Assembly: GCA_947451735.1 (NCBI GenBank)
Contig: CANGAY010000007.1
Coordinates: 1 to 11,259, forward strand
Source of the DNA: Actinomycetota bacterium
Lineage (GTDB): Bacteria > Actinomycetota > Thermoleophilia > Miltoncostaeales > Miltoncostaeaceae
DNA length: 11,259 bases
Direction of reading: 5' to 3'
How positions within the stretch are numbered: position 1 is the stretch's first letter; each line of letters opens with the position of its first letter. The notes beneath the pieces were generated by a model. It was given only the letters and a program-made list of their open reading frames with translations. It was not told where the DNA came from and ran no database searches. Shown in pieces: positions 1 through 6,751 of the stretch. A program made the position numbers and the translations under genes.

Positions 1-714
1 GGCCAACGTGGCCACCTCCCGCGGCGATGTGGCGGGCGCACGCGCCGACATGTCGCCACCCGCCATGGCCGCGGCGGTACGGGCCACGCGCCCGATGCGC
101 CGGCCGAGCACGCGCGACAGCGCCAGGCCCGCCAGGGTGGCCAGCACCAACACCGTGATGACGGCGAGGATGATGCGGCGCTGCAGCACCCCGATCTCCT
201 CGGTCGGACGCGGCACCGGCACCGCCACCTCGAGCACGCCCACCTCGGCACCCAGATGCGTGACCCCCACGGCCGAATAGATGATGCGCGACCCATCGGG
301 CTGCTCGGCCACGCGCGGCCGCACCGGCTCACCGGGGTTGGTCGCCTGCAGGGCCTTGGCCTCGGGTCCGTAGTCGGTGGGGTCGAACGTGGCCACGATG
401 GTGGGGTCGCCGGCCGGGTACGCGATGCCGTCGGCCCCCACGAACCGGGCGGCGCCCTTCACGGCCGATGCCGCGGACGCCGAGAAGGCCTTGGCCTCGG
501 CCTCGGTGACGCTGAGGCCGGTGCCGGGCAGCACCGTGAGCCCCTTGAGGGAGTTGGTGGTGGCGAGCGAGACCCGGTCGGTGGCCGCCGACACAACGCT
601 CGACTCGAGCGTGGGCAACAGCACCAGCAGCACCAGCAGGCTGGCCACCGCACCCACCGCGATGAACGACCCGATGAGCCAGGTCTGCAGGCCGGTGCGC
701 CCCCGGGCACTCAC
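1..714 (-). CDS. Sensor histidine kinase, N-terminal part (cut by the left edge)
   Basis: Reading the minus strand from a GTG at 714 gives 238 open codons to the window edge with no stop. A short cytoplasmic start (MSARGRTGLQTW) leads into a first membrane segment at about residues 12-34. An extracytoplasmic sensor region of about 145 residues follows, then a second membrane segment (about 181-200, IILAVITVLVLATLAGLAL) and the start of a HAMP linker (RRIGRVARTAAAMAGGDMSA, then SPREVATLA at the edge). The HisKA and ATPase domains must lie to the left, outside the window. The GTG overlaps the regulator stop codon (GTGA at 711-714), so the two are co-translated and this is almost certainly the partner kinase of the upstream regulator. 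Its signal cannot be read from the sequence. The absence of an early ATG in this frame makes it easy to miss. Confident in kinase class from architecture and context, although no catalytic domain is visible. Confidence 0.85.
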   Translation of the reverse strand, partial: MSARGRTGLQTWLIGSFIAVGAVASLLVLLVLLPTLESSVVSAATDRVSLATTNSLKGLTVLPGTGLSVTEAEAKAFSASAASAVKGAARFVGADGIAYPAGDPTIVATFDPTDYGPEAKALQATNPGEPVRPRVAEQPDGSRIIYSAVGVTHLGAEVGVLEVAVPVPRPTEEIGVLQRRIILAVITVLVLATLAGLALSRVLGRRIGRVARTAAAMAGGDMSARAPATSPREVATLA

Positions 715-1415
715 TCCGCCGGCCCGTCCTCCCGCCCGAACGCGTACCCCACACCGCGCACGGTGCGGATGAGCACTGGGTTGGCGGCGTCGCGCTCCAC
801 CTTCTGGCGCAGGTGCCGCACGTGCACGTCGACGCTGCGCAGATCGCCGTAGAAGGAGCCCTTCCACAGGTGATCCATCAGCTCCTCACGGGTGAACACA
901 CGCCGGGGCGACTTGAGCAGCTTGAGCAGGATCTCGAACTCGGAGTAGGTGAGGTTGACCTGCTCGCCATCGCGCATCACGGTGCGTGCCGCGGGGTCCA
1001 CCTCGAGATCGCCCACGCGGATCGGATCCTCCGCCGTGGTGGTGGTGGCCACCTTCGCGCGGCGCAGGTTGGCCTTCACGCGCGACACCAGTTCGCGGGG
1101 CGAGAAGGGCTTGGTCACGTAGTCGTCGGCACCCATCTCGAGGCCGAGCACCTTGTCCACCTCGTCGCCGCGCGCCGACAGCATGATGATGGGCACATTG
1201 CGGTGTGCGCGGATACGGCGGCACACCTCCATGCCGTCGATGCCAGGCAGCATGAGGTCGAGCACGACCAGGTCGATGGGCTCCTTCTCGACGATCTCGA
1301 GCGCGTCATCCCCGCGGCTTGCCGAGACCACCTCGAACCCGCCGTCCTTCAGCGCGTACTCCACGATGGTGCGGATGGACTTCTCGTCGTCCACCACCAG
1401 AACCCGCTCGGCCAT
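711..1415 (-). CDS. OmpR/PhoB-family response regulator
   Basis: A 234-residue two-component response regulator. The receiver domain (about 1-120) has the acidic pair D9-D10, phospho-acceptor D53 in VVLDLMLPGIDG, switch residue S80 in IIMLSARG and K102 in YVTKPF. The C-terminal winged helix (about 130-228) has the typical OmpR/PhoB pattern (LTYSEFEILLKLL, RSVDVHVRHLRQKVE, IRTVRGVGYAF) and should bind direct-repeat DNA sites when the receiver is phosphorylated. The ATG at 1415 has an AAGAAGG ribosome site seven bases upstream. The stop overlaps the GTG start of the histidine kinase by four bases. It lies back to back with an htrA-type protease gene, an arrangement reminiscent of MprAB-PepD in mycobacteria, so an envelope-stress role is plausible but inferred. 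The sequence also resembles PhoP, WalR, MtrA and RegX3 regulators, and I cannot assign an orthologue. Confidence 0.95.
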   Translation of the reverse strand: MAERVLVVDDEKSIRTIVEYALKDGGFEVVSASRGDDALEIVEKEPIDLVVLDLMLPGIDGMEVCRRIRAHRNVPIIMLSARGDEVDKVLGLEMGADDYVTKPFSPRELVSRVKANLRRAKVATTTTAEDPIRVGDLEVDPAARTVMRDGEQVNLTYSEFEILLKLLKSPRRVFTREELMDHLWKGSFYGDLRSVDVHVRHLRQKVERDAANPVLIRTVRGVGYAFGREDGPAE

Positions 1416-1570
1416 GCACGTGCCTTCTTCAGGGAGACTCGGACTCCGTGATGGTACTCAGTGACGTGCCGCACAGATCACGTGGCAAGGTGTTCCTAAT
1501 ACGCCGCTAACGCACGCGGGGTACAAACCACCACGTACGAATCAGGCCACCGAACCCGGAGCGACGCCGC
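1416..1570. promoter_or_regulatory. Divergent intergenic region with CACGTG motifs
   Basis: This 155-base gap separates the divergent response regulator and htrA genes, so it must hold both promoters unless they start inside genes. It has two CACGTG palindromes (1417-1422 and 1479-1484) and a related GACGTG at 1463-1468. The pieces CAGTGACGTGCC (1459-1470) and CAGATCACGTGGC (1474-1486) look like imperfect direct repeats with ACGTG cores 16 bases apart. They could be binding sites for the adjacent OmpR-type regulator, but that is inference. I found no TANNNT box convincingly placed for the protease gene on the plus strand. Confidence 0.35.
1451..1456 (-). promoter_or_regulatory. Possible -10 box for the response regulator
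   Basis: On the minus strand TACCAT fits the actinobacterial TANNNT -10 pattern and would place the transcript start near 1444, about 29 bases ahead of the regulator ATG at 1415. No good -35 hexamer sits 16-18 bases further upstream (the closest is TGATCT-like). This is a weak call based on a short motif. Confidence 0.25.
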
Positions 1571-2773
1571 ATGCAGGACCTGCAGGAGCCCACCACACCC
1601 GAGGAGCCCACCACGCCCAGTGGCTGGCGCAAGGCGGGAACACTCGCCCTCCCGGCGGTCATCGGGGCCGTCGCCGCAATCGGTGTGCTGGCCGGCACCG
1701 GACAACTGGGGGGTGGTGACACCACCATCATCCGCGAGAGCGCATCGGGCCTGTCCACGTCGGTGAGCAGCACGTCGAGCGACGCCGCTGCCGCAGAGAC
1801 GCCCGCCACGACCAGGGGCCTCTCGGTTGAGCAGGTGGTGAAGCGCGAATCGCCCGCCGTGGTGCTCATCAGCAACGAGACCGCCCAGGGGGGCAGCCTC
1901 GGCTCGGGATTCCTCATCGACGATCAGGGTCACGTGGTCACGAACGCCCACGTGGTGGATGGGGCCACCAAGACCACCGTCACCTTCCAGGACGGCACCG
2001 AGGGCAAGGGCACCATCCTCGGCGTGGACAAGAGCACCGACGTCGCGGTGATCAAGGTGAGCAAGGTGCCCGCGGGCGTGCACCCCGTGCCGCTCGGCAA
2101 CAGCGGCGATCTCACCGTGGGGCAGGACGTGGTGGCAATCGGCAACCCGTACGGCTATTCGGGCACGGCGACCACCGGCATCGTGTCGGCGCTCAAGCGT
2201 GCCATCCAGTCGCCCAGCGGGTTCACCATCCAGAACGCCATCCAGACCGATGCCGCCATCAACCAGGGCAACTCCGGTGGCCCGCTGTTCGACAACGACG
2301 GCCGGGTGATCGGCATCAACTCGCAGATCGCCAGCGAGAACGGCGGCAACGTGGGCATCGGCTTCGCCGTACCCATCGACACCGTGCGCCCCATCGTCGA
2401 CTCCATCATCAGCGGCGGCAAGGCGCAGCACGCGTGGATCGGCATCCAGGGGCGCGAGCTCACGCCGGCGCTGGCGCAGAAGCTGGGGCTCGACGGCAAG
2501 CGGGGCGTGGTCATCGCATCGCTTGACAACCGGGGGCCGGCAAGCGATGCGGGCCTGAAGGCCGCCGACAAGGCCGACGCGGCCGTGCCCACGGGTGGCG
2601 ACCTCATCGTGGCCGTCAACGGCAAGCCCGTCACCGACATGGCCGACGTGGCCGAGGCGGTGGCCAGCCGCAAGGTGGGCGACCAGATCACCGTCACCGT
2701 GCTGCGCGACGGCAAGTCGCAGACCGTGACGATGACGCTGAAGGATCGCCCCGCCGACATCGGGGTGAAGTAG
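1571..2773 (+). CDS. HtrA/DegP-like membrane-anchored serine protease with PDZ domain
   Basis: A 400-residue trypsin-like protease of family S1C. A short cytoplasmic tail with a duplicated EEPTTP-like unit (about residues 5-16) precedes one membrane segment (about 24-45). A Ser/Thr/Ala-rich linker runs to about residue 83. The protease domain (about 84-280) carries the full triad: H127 in TNAHVV, D157 in STDVAVIKV and S235 in GNSGGP. One PDZ domain (about 288-390) ends the protein, with a somewhat long Ala/Asp-rich insert before GGDLIVAVNGKPV. It should face the outside of the cytoplasmic membrane and degrade or refold misfolded envelope proteins. The ATG at 1571 has GGAG nine bases upstream. 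It is divergent from the two-component genes, so it may be a regulatory target of that system. The stop lies only 45 bases before the proposed start of the GNAT gene, and no terminator hairpin is evident between them. Confidence 0.95.
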   Translation: MQDLQEPTTPEEPTTPSGWRKAGTLALPAVIGAVAAIGVLAGTGQLGGGDTTIIRESASGLSTSVSSTSSDAAAAETPATTRGLSVEQVVKRESPAVVLISNETAQGGSLGSGFLIDDQGHVVTNAHVVDGATKTTVTFQDGTEGKGTILGVDKSTDVAVIKVSKVPAGVHPVPLGNSGDLTVGQDVVAIGNPYGYSGTATTGIVSALKRAIQSPSGFTIQNAIQTDAAINQGNSGGPLFDNDGRVIGINSQIASENGGNVGIGFAVPIDTVRPIVDSIISGGKAQHAWIGIQGRELTPALAQKLGLDGKRGVVIASLDNRGPASDAGLKAADKADAAVPTGGDLIVAVNGKPVTDMADVAEAVASRKVGDQITVTVLRDGKSQTVTMTLKDRPADIGVK

Positions 2774-2805
2774 GCGATGCCGCCGATGGCGACGACGCGC
2801 TGGCC

Positions 2806-2811
2806 TATGCT
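2806..2811 (+). promoter_or_regulatory. Candidate -10 box for a leaderless GNAT-PDH operon transcript
   Basis: TATGCT matches the TANNNT -10 pattern and ends seven bases before the in-frame GTG at 2819. That spacing places transcription initiation at or next to the start codon, as in actinobacterial leaderless genes. No recognisable -35 hexamer is present (CCGATG at the ideal distance). If real, it separates the operon from htrA and decides the start of the GNAT gene. Confidence 0.5.
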
Positions 2812-2818
2812 GGTCGGC

Positions 2819-3328
2819 GTGTCGTCGCCATCACGCATCCGCGCCGCCACGCCGCGTGACGCGGTGGAGATCGGCGCCATCTACGACGAGGCCATCGCCA
2901 GCGGCGTGGCCACATTCGCCGCGGGGCCGCACGGCGGCGACGAACGCACGCGGTGGCTGGCCGCACGCGGCGACCGCGCCCCGGTGTGGGTGCTCGAGGA
3001 CGACGACGGCGTGGTGGGCTGGTCGGCGCTCGCGCCGTTCTCGCATCGCGAGTGGTACGACGGCGTGGGTGAGTACACCGTGTACATCGCCGAGCGCGCG
3101 CACGGTCGCGGGCTGGGTGGCCAGATGCTCGACGCGCTCATCGCCGAGGCCCCGGCGCTGGGGTACTGGAAGCTGGTGGGCATGATCCTCGAGGACAACG
3201 CCGGCGGCATGGCGCTGGCGGCCAGCCGCGGATTCCGTGAGGTGGGCACGCACCACGCCCACGGCCACGTGAACGGTGCGTGGCGCGACGTCACCGTGAT
3301 GGAACTGCATCTGGAGCAGCCCCGATGA
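2819..3328 (+). CDS. GNAT N-acetyltransferase, phosphinothricin acetyltransferase (Pat)-like
   Basis: A 169-residue GNAT enzyme from the GTG at 2819. It begins with the usual first strand (RIRAATPRDAVEIGAIYDEA). The acetyl-CoA binding segment reads VYIAERAHGRGLGGQML (about 88-104, R/Q-x-x-G-x-G type), followed by EDNAGGMALAASRGFREVG (about 125-143). Length and layout match the Pat/Bar and MddA-like subfamily, which acetylates small amino-group substrates such as phosphinothricin or methionine derivatives. The true substrate cannot be read from the sequence. An upstream ATG at 2777 would add 14 residues that do not fit the family. I prefer 2819 because of family length and the TATGCT box seven bases before it. 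The stop overlaps the pdhA start (ATGA, 3325-3328), so it is the first gene of the PDH operon. Confidence 0.88.
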   Translation: MSSPSRIRAATPRDAVEIGAIYDEAIASGVATFAAGPHGGDERTRWLAARGDRAPVWVLEDDDGVVGWSALAPFSHREWYDGVGEYTVYIAERAHGRGLGGQMLDALIAEAPALGYWKLVGMILEDNAGGMALAASRGFREVGTHHAHGHVNGAWRDVTVMELHLEQPR

Positions 3329-4338
3329 GTACCGCCGCGGGGGCCGAGGCAGCGGACATGCGCGACATGTTCCGGTCGATGTACCTCATCCGGCGCTTCG
3401 AGGAGAAGGCATCCGAGGAGTACATGGCCGGGCGCATCGGGGGGTTCCTGCACCTGGCCATCGGGGAGGAGGCGGCCGTGGTGGGCACCGTCAGCGCCAT
3501 GCGCGCCGATGACCCCCTCACCTCGACGTACCGCGAGCATGGCCAGGCGCTCGCGCGCGGGGCCGACCCGCGCGCGGTGATGGCCGAACTGCTCGGCAGG
3601 TCAACCGGCCTGTGCGGTGGCCGGGGCGGATCAATGCATCTGATGGACAAGGAGCGGTCGTTCTACGGCGGCTACGGCATCGTGGGCGGCTCCGTGCCGC
3701 TGGGCCTGGGGCTGGCGTACGCGGCGCGCTACCGCAAGACCGATCAGGTGTCGGTGACCATGTTCGGCGACGGCGCAACCAATCAGGGCGTGGTGGCCGA
3801 GTGCTTCAACATGGCAGGCCTGTGGGACCTGCCCGTGGTGTTCCTCATCCTCAACAACCAGTACGGCATGGGCACGTCGCTGGGGCACGCCGCTGCGGAG
3901 GAGGATCTGTACACGCGGTGCAACGCGTACGGCATCCCCGCCTGGAAGGTGGACGGCATGGACGTGCTGGCCGTGCGCGGGGCGGTGGCCGAGGCCACGC
4001 GCATCGCGCGCGAGGAAGGCAACCCCACCTGTGTGGAGCTGCTGGCCTACCGCTATCGCGGCCACTCGATGAGCGACCCCGACACCGTGCGCGACGCCGA
4101 GGAGAAGGAGCGGTGGCGCCTGCGCGACCCGATCATCACCTTCGAGCGCGTGCTGCTGGGCGAGGCCGTGATGACGGCCGACGACATCGCGGCCATGAAG
4201 GCCGAGGTGGAGGCGGTGGTGGAGGATGCCGCGGCATTCGCGGAGTCCAGCCCCGAGGTGCCCGTGGCCGAACTGGCCGACGACGTGTACGCCAACCCGT
4301 TCAACGACGACGCGCGGGGCGGGGCGCTGATGCCATGA
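3325..4338 (+). CDS. pdhA: Pyruvate dehydrogenase E1 component, alpha subunit
   Basis: A 337-residue ThDP-dependent alpha subunit of the heterotetrameric E1 type. It decarboxylates pyruvate and, with E1 beta, reductively acetylates the lipoyl arm of E2. The ThDP/Mg motif is complete: GDGATNQG from residue 148 through NN at 177-178 and QYGMGTS. FYGGYGIVGGSVPLGLGLA (about 113-131) is the segment typical of PDH E1 alpha, and YRYRGHSMSDPDTVR (about 242-256) is the conserved phosphorylation-loop region. The ATG at 3325 overlaps the GNAT stop by four bases and has GGAG eight bases upstream. An earlier in-frame start at 3280 would lie inside the GNAT gene and is not needed. The end overlaps the E1 beta start (ATGA, 4335-4338). 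Acetoin dehydrogenase is the main alternative because the families are close. The YGGxGIVG segment and the lipB neighbour favour PDH. Confidence 0.93.
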   Translation: MSTAAGAEAADMRDMFRSMYLIRRFEEKASEEYMAGRIGGFLHLAIGEEAAVVGTVSAMRADDPLTSTYREHGQALARGADPRAVMAELLGRSTGLCGGRGGSMHLMDKERSFYGGYGIVGGSVPLGLGLAYAARYRKTDQVSVTMFGDGATNQGVVAECFNMAGLWDLPVVFLILNNQYGMGTSLGHAAAEEDLYTRCNAYGIPAWKVDGMDVLAVRGAVAEATRIAREEGNPTCVELLAYRYRGHSMSDPDTVRDAEEKERWRLRDPIITFERVLLGEAVMTADDIAAMKAEVEAVVEDAAAFAESSPEVPVAELADDVYANPFNDDARGGALMP

Positions 4339-5336
4339 GTACCGACGCCGCCAAGCCGGTCGCGTACCGCGATGCCCTGAATCAGGCGCTGCGCGAGGAA
4401 CTGGCGCGCGACCCCGACGTGTTCCTGCTCGGCGAGGACATCGCGGGCTTCGACGGGGCCTTCAAGGTGACCCGCGGCCTGCTCGCCGAGTTCGGCCCCG
4501 AGCGGGTGGTTGACACGCCCATCACCGAGGCCGGGTTCACCGGCATGGCCATCGGCGCCGCCATGGCGGGGCTGCGCCCGGTGGTGGAGATCATGACCGT
4601 CAACTTCGTGATCCTGGCGATGGACCAGATCGTGAACAACGCGGCCAAGATCCACTACATGTTCGGCGGGCAGGCGTCGGTGCCCATAGTCATCCGCATG
4701 CCCGGCGGCGGCGGTCACCAGCTGTCGTCGCAGCACTCGCAGACCCTCGATGCATGGTTCGCCCACGTGCCCGGCCTGAAGGTGGTGTGCCCGTCCACCC
4801 CCGAGGACGCCAAGGGCCTGCTGAAGACCGCCATCCGTGACGACGACCCGGTCATCTTCATCGAGAACGAGGGGCTCTACGGCAAGAAGGGCCCGGTGGG
4901 CGGCCCGGATGACCTCATCCCATTCGGACAGGCCGTGGTACGCCGCCCCGGCACGCACTGCACCGTCATCGCGCACTCGCGCATGGTGTGGGTGGCACTG
5001 CAGGCCGCGGAGGAACTGGCGTCGCAGGGCATCGAGGTGGAGGTGATCGACCCCCGCACCTTCCGCCCGCTCGACCTCGACACCCTGGCCGGCAGCGTGC
5101 GCCGCACCGGCCACGCCGTGATCGTGGACGAGGGGTGGCCCGAGTACGGCATCAGCGCCGGGCTGGCCACCCACCTGTACGAGGCCTGCTTCGACTGGCT
5201 CGACGCCCCCATCGGCCGCGTGAACTGCGCCGACGTACCCATGCCGTACGCGAAGAACCTGGAGCAGGCCGCGCTGCCGCAACCCGCGGACGTGGTGGCC
5301 GCCGTGCTTGCCAACATCGGACGGGGAGTGGCCTGA
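4335..5336 (+). CDS. pdhB: Pyruvate dehydrogenase E1 component, beta subunit
   Basis: A 333-residue transketolase-like beta subunit that completes the E1 active site with the alpha chain. Visible family landmarks are LLGEDIAGFDGAFKVTRGL (about 31-50), the glutamate that activates the thiamine ring (E65 in DTPITEAGF), VNNAAKIHYMFGGQ (about 100-113), H134 in SSQHSQ and AWFAHVPGLKVVCPSTPEDA (from 140), with the C-terminal transketolase domain from about 205. The substrate-loop stretch RMPGGGGHQLSSQHSQ is glycine-rich where many PDH beta chains have RGPNGAAAGVAAQHSQ, which is a family-level variant. The ATG overlaps the pdhA stop (ATGA), and TGATG at the 3' end joins it to the E2 gene. Translational coupling should keep alpha and beta near equal amounts. 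Confidence 0.94.
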   Translation: MSTDAAKPVAYRDALNQALREELARDPDVFLLGEDIAGFDGAFKVTRGLLAEFGPERVVDTPITEAGFTGMAIGAAMAGLRPVVEIMTVNFVILAMDQIVNNAAKIHYMFGGQASVPIVIRMPGGGGHQLSSQHSQTLDAWFAHVPGLKVVCPSTPEDAKGLLKTAIRDDDPVIFIENEGLYGKKGPVGGPDDLIPFGQAVVRRPGTHCTVIAHSRMVWVALQAAEELASQGIEVEVIDPRTFRPLDLDTLAGSVRRTGHAVIVDEGWPEYGISAGLATHLYEACFDWLDAPIGRVNCADVPMPYAKNLEQAALPQPADVVAAVLANIGRGVA

Positions 5337-6751
5337 TGCCCGAGATGCTCATGCCCAAGCTGTCGGACACCATGGAGGAGGGCACCGTCCTCCGCTGGTT
5401 CAAGGCCGATGGCGACCAGGTGGCCAAGGGCGAGCCGCTGGTGGAGATCGAGACCGACAAGGCCACGATGACCGTGGAGGCGCCGAACGACGGCACCCTG
5501 GCGATCATCGCCCAGGAGGGCGACACCCTCGATGTGGGCGCACCGATCGCACGCATCGGCGACGGAGCAGCGGCGCCGTCTGAAGGCACTGTCACGACGG
5601 GTATCCCGACGGCGGACGACGGAACGGCCGACACCATCACGGCAGCGGCCCCAACCGCCCCACCAGCCGCATCGCCTCAGGCCCCACCGCCACCGCCACC
5701 AACCGCCCCGGCGGCAGCACCCCCGGTGACCGCAACCGGCGACCGCATCGCCGCATCCCCGCTGGCCCGGAACATCGCCGCACACCACGGCATCGACCTC
5801 GCCACGATCACCGGCACGGGCCCGGGTGGCCGCATCGTGAAGCACGACGTGGAGGCGGCCATCGGCGGCGCGACAGGGGTGGAACCGCCGGGAACCCACT
5901 CCCCAGAGATTTCGGCCACCACAGACGGACCGGCGGCGCCAATTGGGGCAGGGGTTTCGGCATCGGCGCCCCCGTCGACCCCGTCAACCCCGACCCCTCT
6001 CGGCGGCGGCGCCCCATCACAACCGGTACCCCCGAAGCTCCCGGCCCCAACCCCGCGCGAGGACTGGCCCGCGGGCAGGCGCACCCCGCTCACCCGCCTG
6101 CAGCAGACCATCAGCCGCCGCATGACCGACGCGCACGCGGTGCCCGACTTCACCCTCGAGCGCGACATCGACACCACCGCGCTCGAGGCCGCCCGGGCGG
6201 ACCTGCGCGTGGCGCTGCCCGAGGACCAGCGGCCGAGCGTGAACGACCTGGTCATCCGCGCCGTGGCCATGGCGGCCCGCGAGCGCCCCGACATGGTCTC
6301 GCGCCTCGACGGCGACGAGCTGGTGGTGCCGCAGTCGGTGGACATCGGCGTGGCCGTGTCGGTGCCGGGTGGGCTCATCGTGCCGGTGGTGCGAAACGCC
6401 GACCAGAAGGGCGTGCCGCAGATCGCGGCGGAGGTGCGTGACCTCGCACGACGCGGCCGGGCCGGCGAGCTGCGCCCGGACGAGCTGGAGGGCTCGGCGC
6501 TGTCGGTGAGCAACCTCGGCATGTTCGGCGTTGACCGCTTCCACGCCGTCATCAACGCCCCGGAGCCCGCAATCGTCGCCGTGGGACGCTCCGTGGAACG
6601 CCCGGTGGTGGTGGATGGCCACGTGGTGGTGCGCGAGGTGATGACGCTCACGCTGTCGGTTGACCACCGGGTTGCCTACGGCGCCGAGGCCGCCACGTTC
6701 CTGGCCCGCATCGCCGAGCTGCTGGAGCACCCCGCCGCCCTGCTGGTGTGA
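5336..6751 (+). CDS. pdhC: Dihydrolipoamide acetyltransferase (PDH E2)
   Basis: A 471-residue E2 with one lipoyl domain (about 1-77, lipoylation lysine K42 in EIETDKATMTVE) and an Ala/Pro/Thr-rich linker (about 78-135). A peripheral-subunit binding domain follows (about 136-176, ASPLARNIAAHHGIDLATITG and GPGGRIVKHDV), then a second Pro/Ser/Thr/Gly linker (about 177-247) and the acetyltransferase core (about 248-471, with SVSNLGMFGVDRFHAVINAP). The core motif is DHRVAYGAEAA: the catalytic H444 is kept, but the usual Asp of HxxxDG is Y448 (TAC at 6677-6679). From memory, cyanobacterial and plastid E2 chains carry a similar DHRVxYGA form, so the enzyme is probably active. The start ATG shares one base with the pdhB stop (TGATG) and has GGGGAG seven bases upstream. 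It transfers acetyl from lipoamide to CoA. The E3 gene is not in the window. Confidence 0.93.
   Translation: MPEMLMPKLSDTMEEGTVLRWFKADGDQVAKGEPLVEIETDKATMTVEAPNDGTLAIIAQEGDTLDVGAPIARIGDGAAAPSEGTVTTGIPTADDGTADTITAAAPTAPPAASPQAPPPPPPTAPAAAPPVTATGDRIAASPLARNIAAHHGIDLATITGTGPGGRIVKHDVEAAIGGATGVEPPGTHSPEISATTDGPAAPIGAGVSASAPPSTPSTPTPLGGGAPSQPVPPKLPAPTPREDWPAGRRTPLTRLQQTISRRMTDAHAVPDFTLERDIDTTALEAARADLRVALPEDQRPSVNDLVIRAVAMAARERPDMVSRLDGDELVVPQSVDIGVAVSVPGGLIVPVVRNADQKGVPQIAAEVRDLARRGRAGELRPDELEGSALSVSNLGMFGVDRFHAVINAPEPAIVAVGRSVERPVVVDGHVVVREVMTLTLSVDHRVAYGAEAATFLARIAELLEHPAALLV

Noticed and set aside
1..60. Apparent frameshift in the HAMP part of the kinase
   Set aside because: Careful re-reading of the reverse complement shows one continuous frame (GGDMSARAPATSPREVATLA).
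8..852. Plus-strand open frames across the left end
   Set aside because: They are antisense to the histidine kinase and response regulator, both of which show proper domains.
1491..1540. Plus-strand promoter for htrA (TAATAC, TACAAA, TACGAA)
   Set aside because: None fits TANNNT with the final T and none has a -35 partner at a normal distance.
1496..2431. 311-codon open frame on the minus strand across htrA
   Set aside because: Shadow of the protease gene, with a composition unlike a folded protein.
3280..3324. Extended start for pdhA
   Set aside because: It would lie inside the GNAT gene; the ATG at 3325 has a GGAG ribosome site and an ATGA overlap and fits the family length.
4053..5282. 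409-codon open frame on the minus strand across the PDH genes
   Set aside because: It is antisense to clear pdhA/pdhB coding sequence; long open antisense frames are expected at this GC content and its protein is low-complexity His/Gly/Arg-rich.
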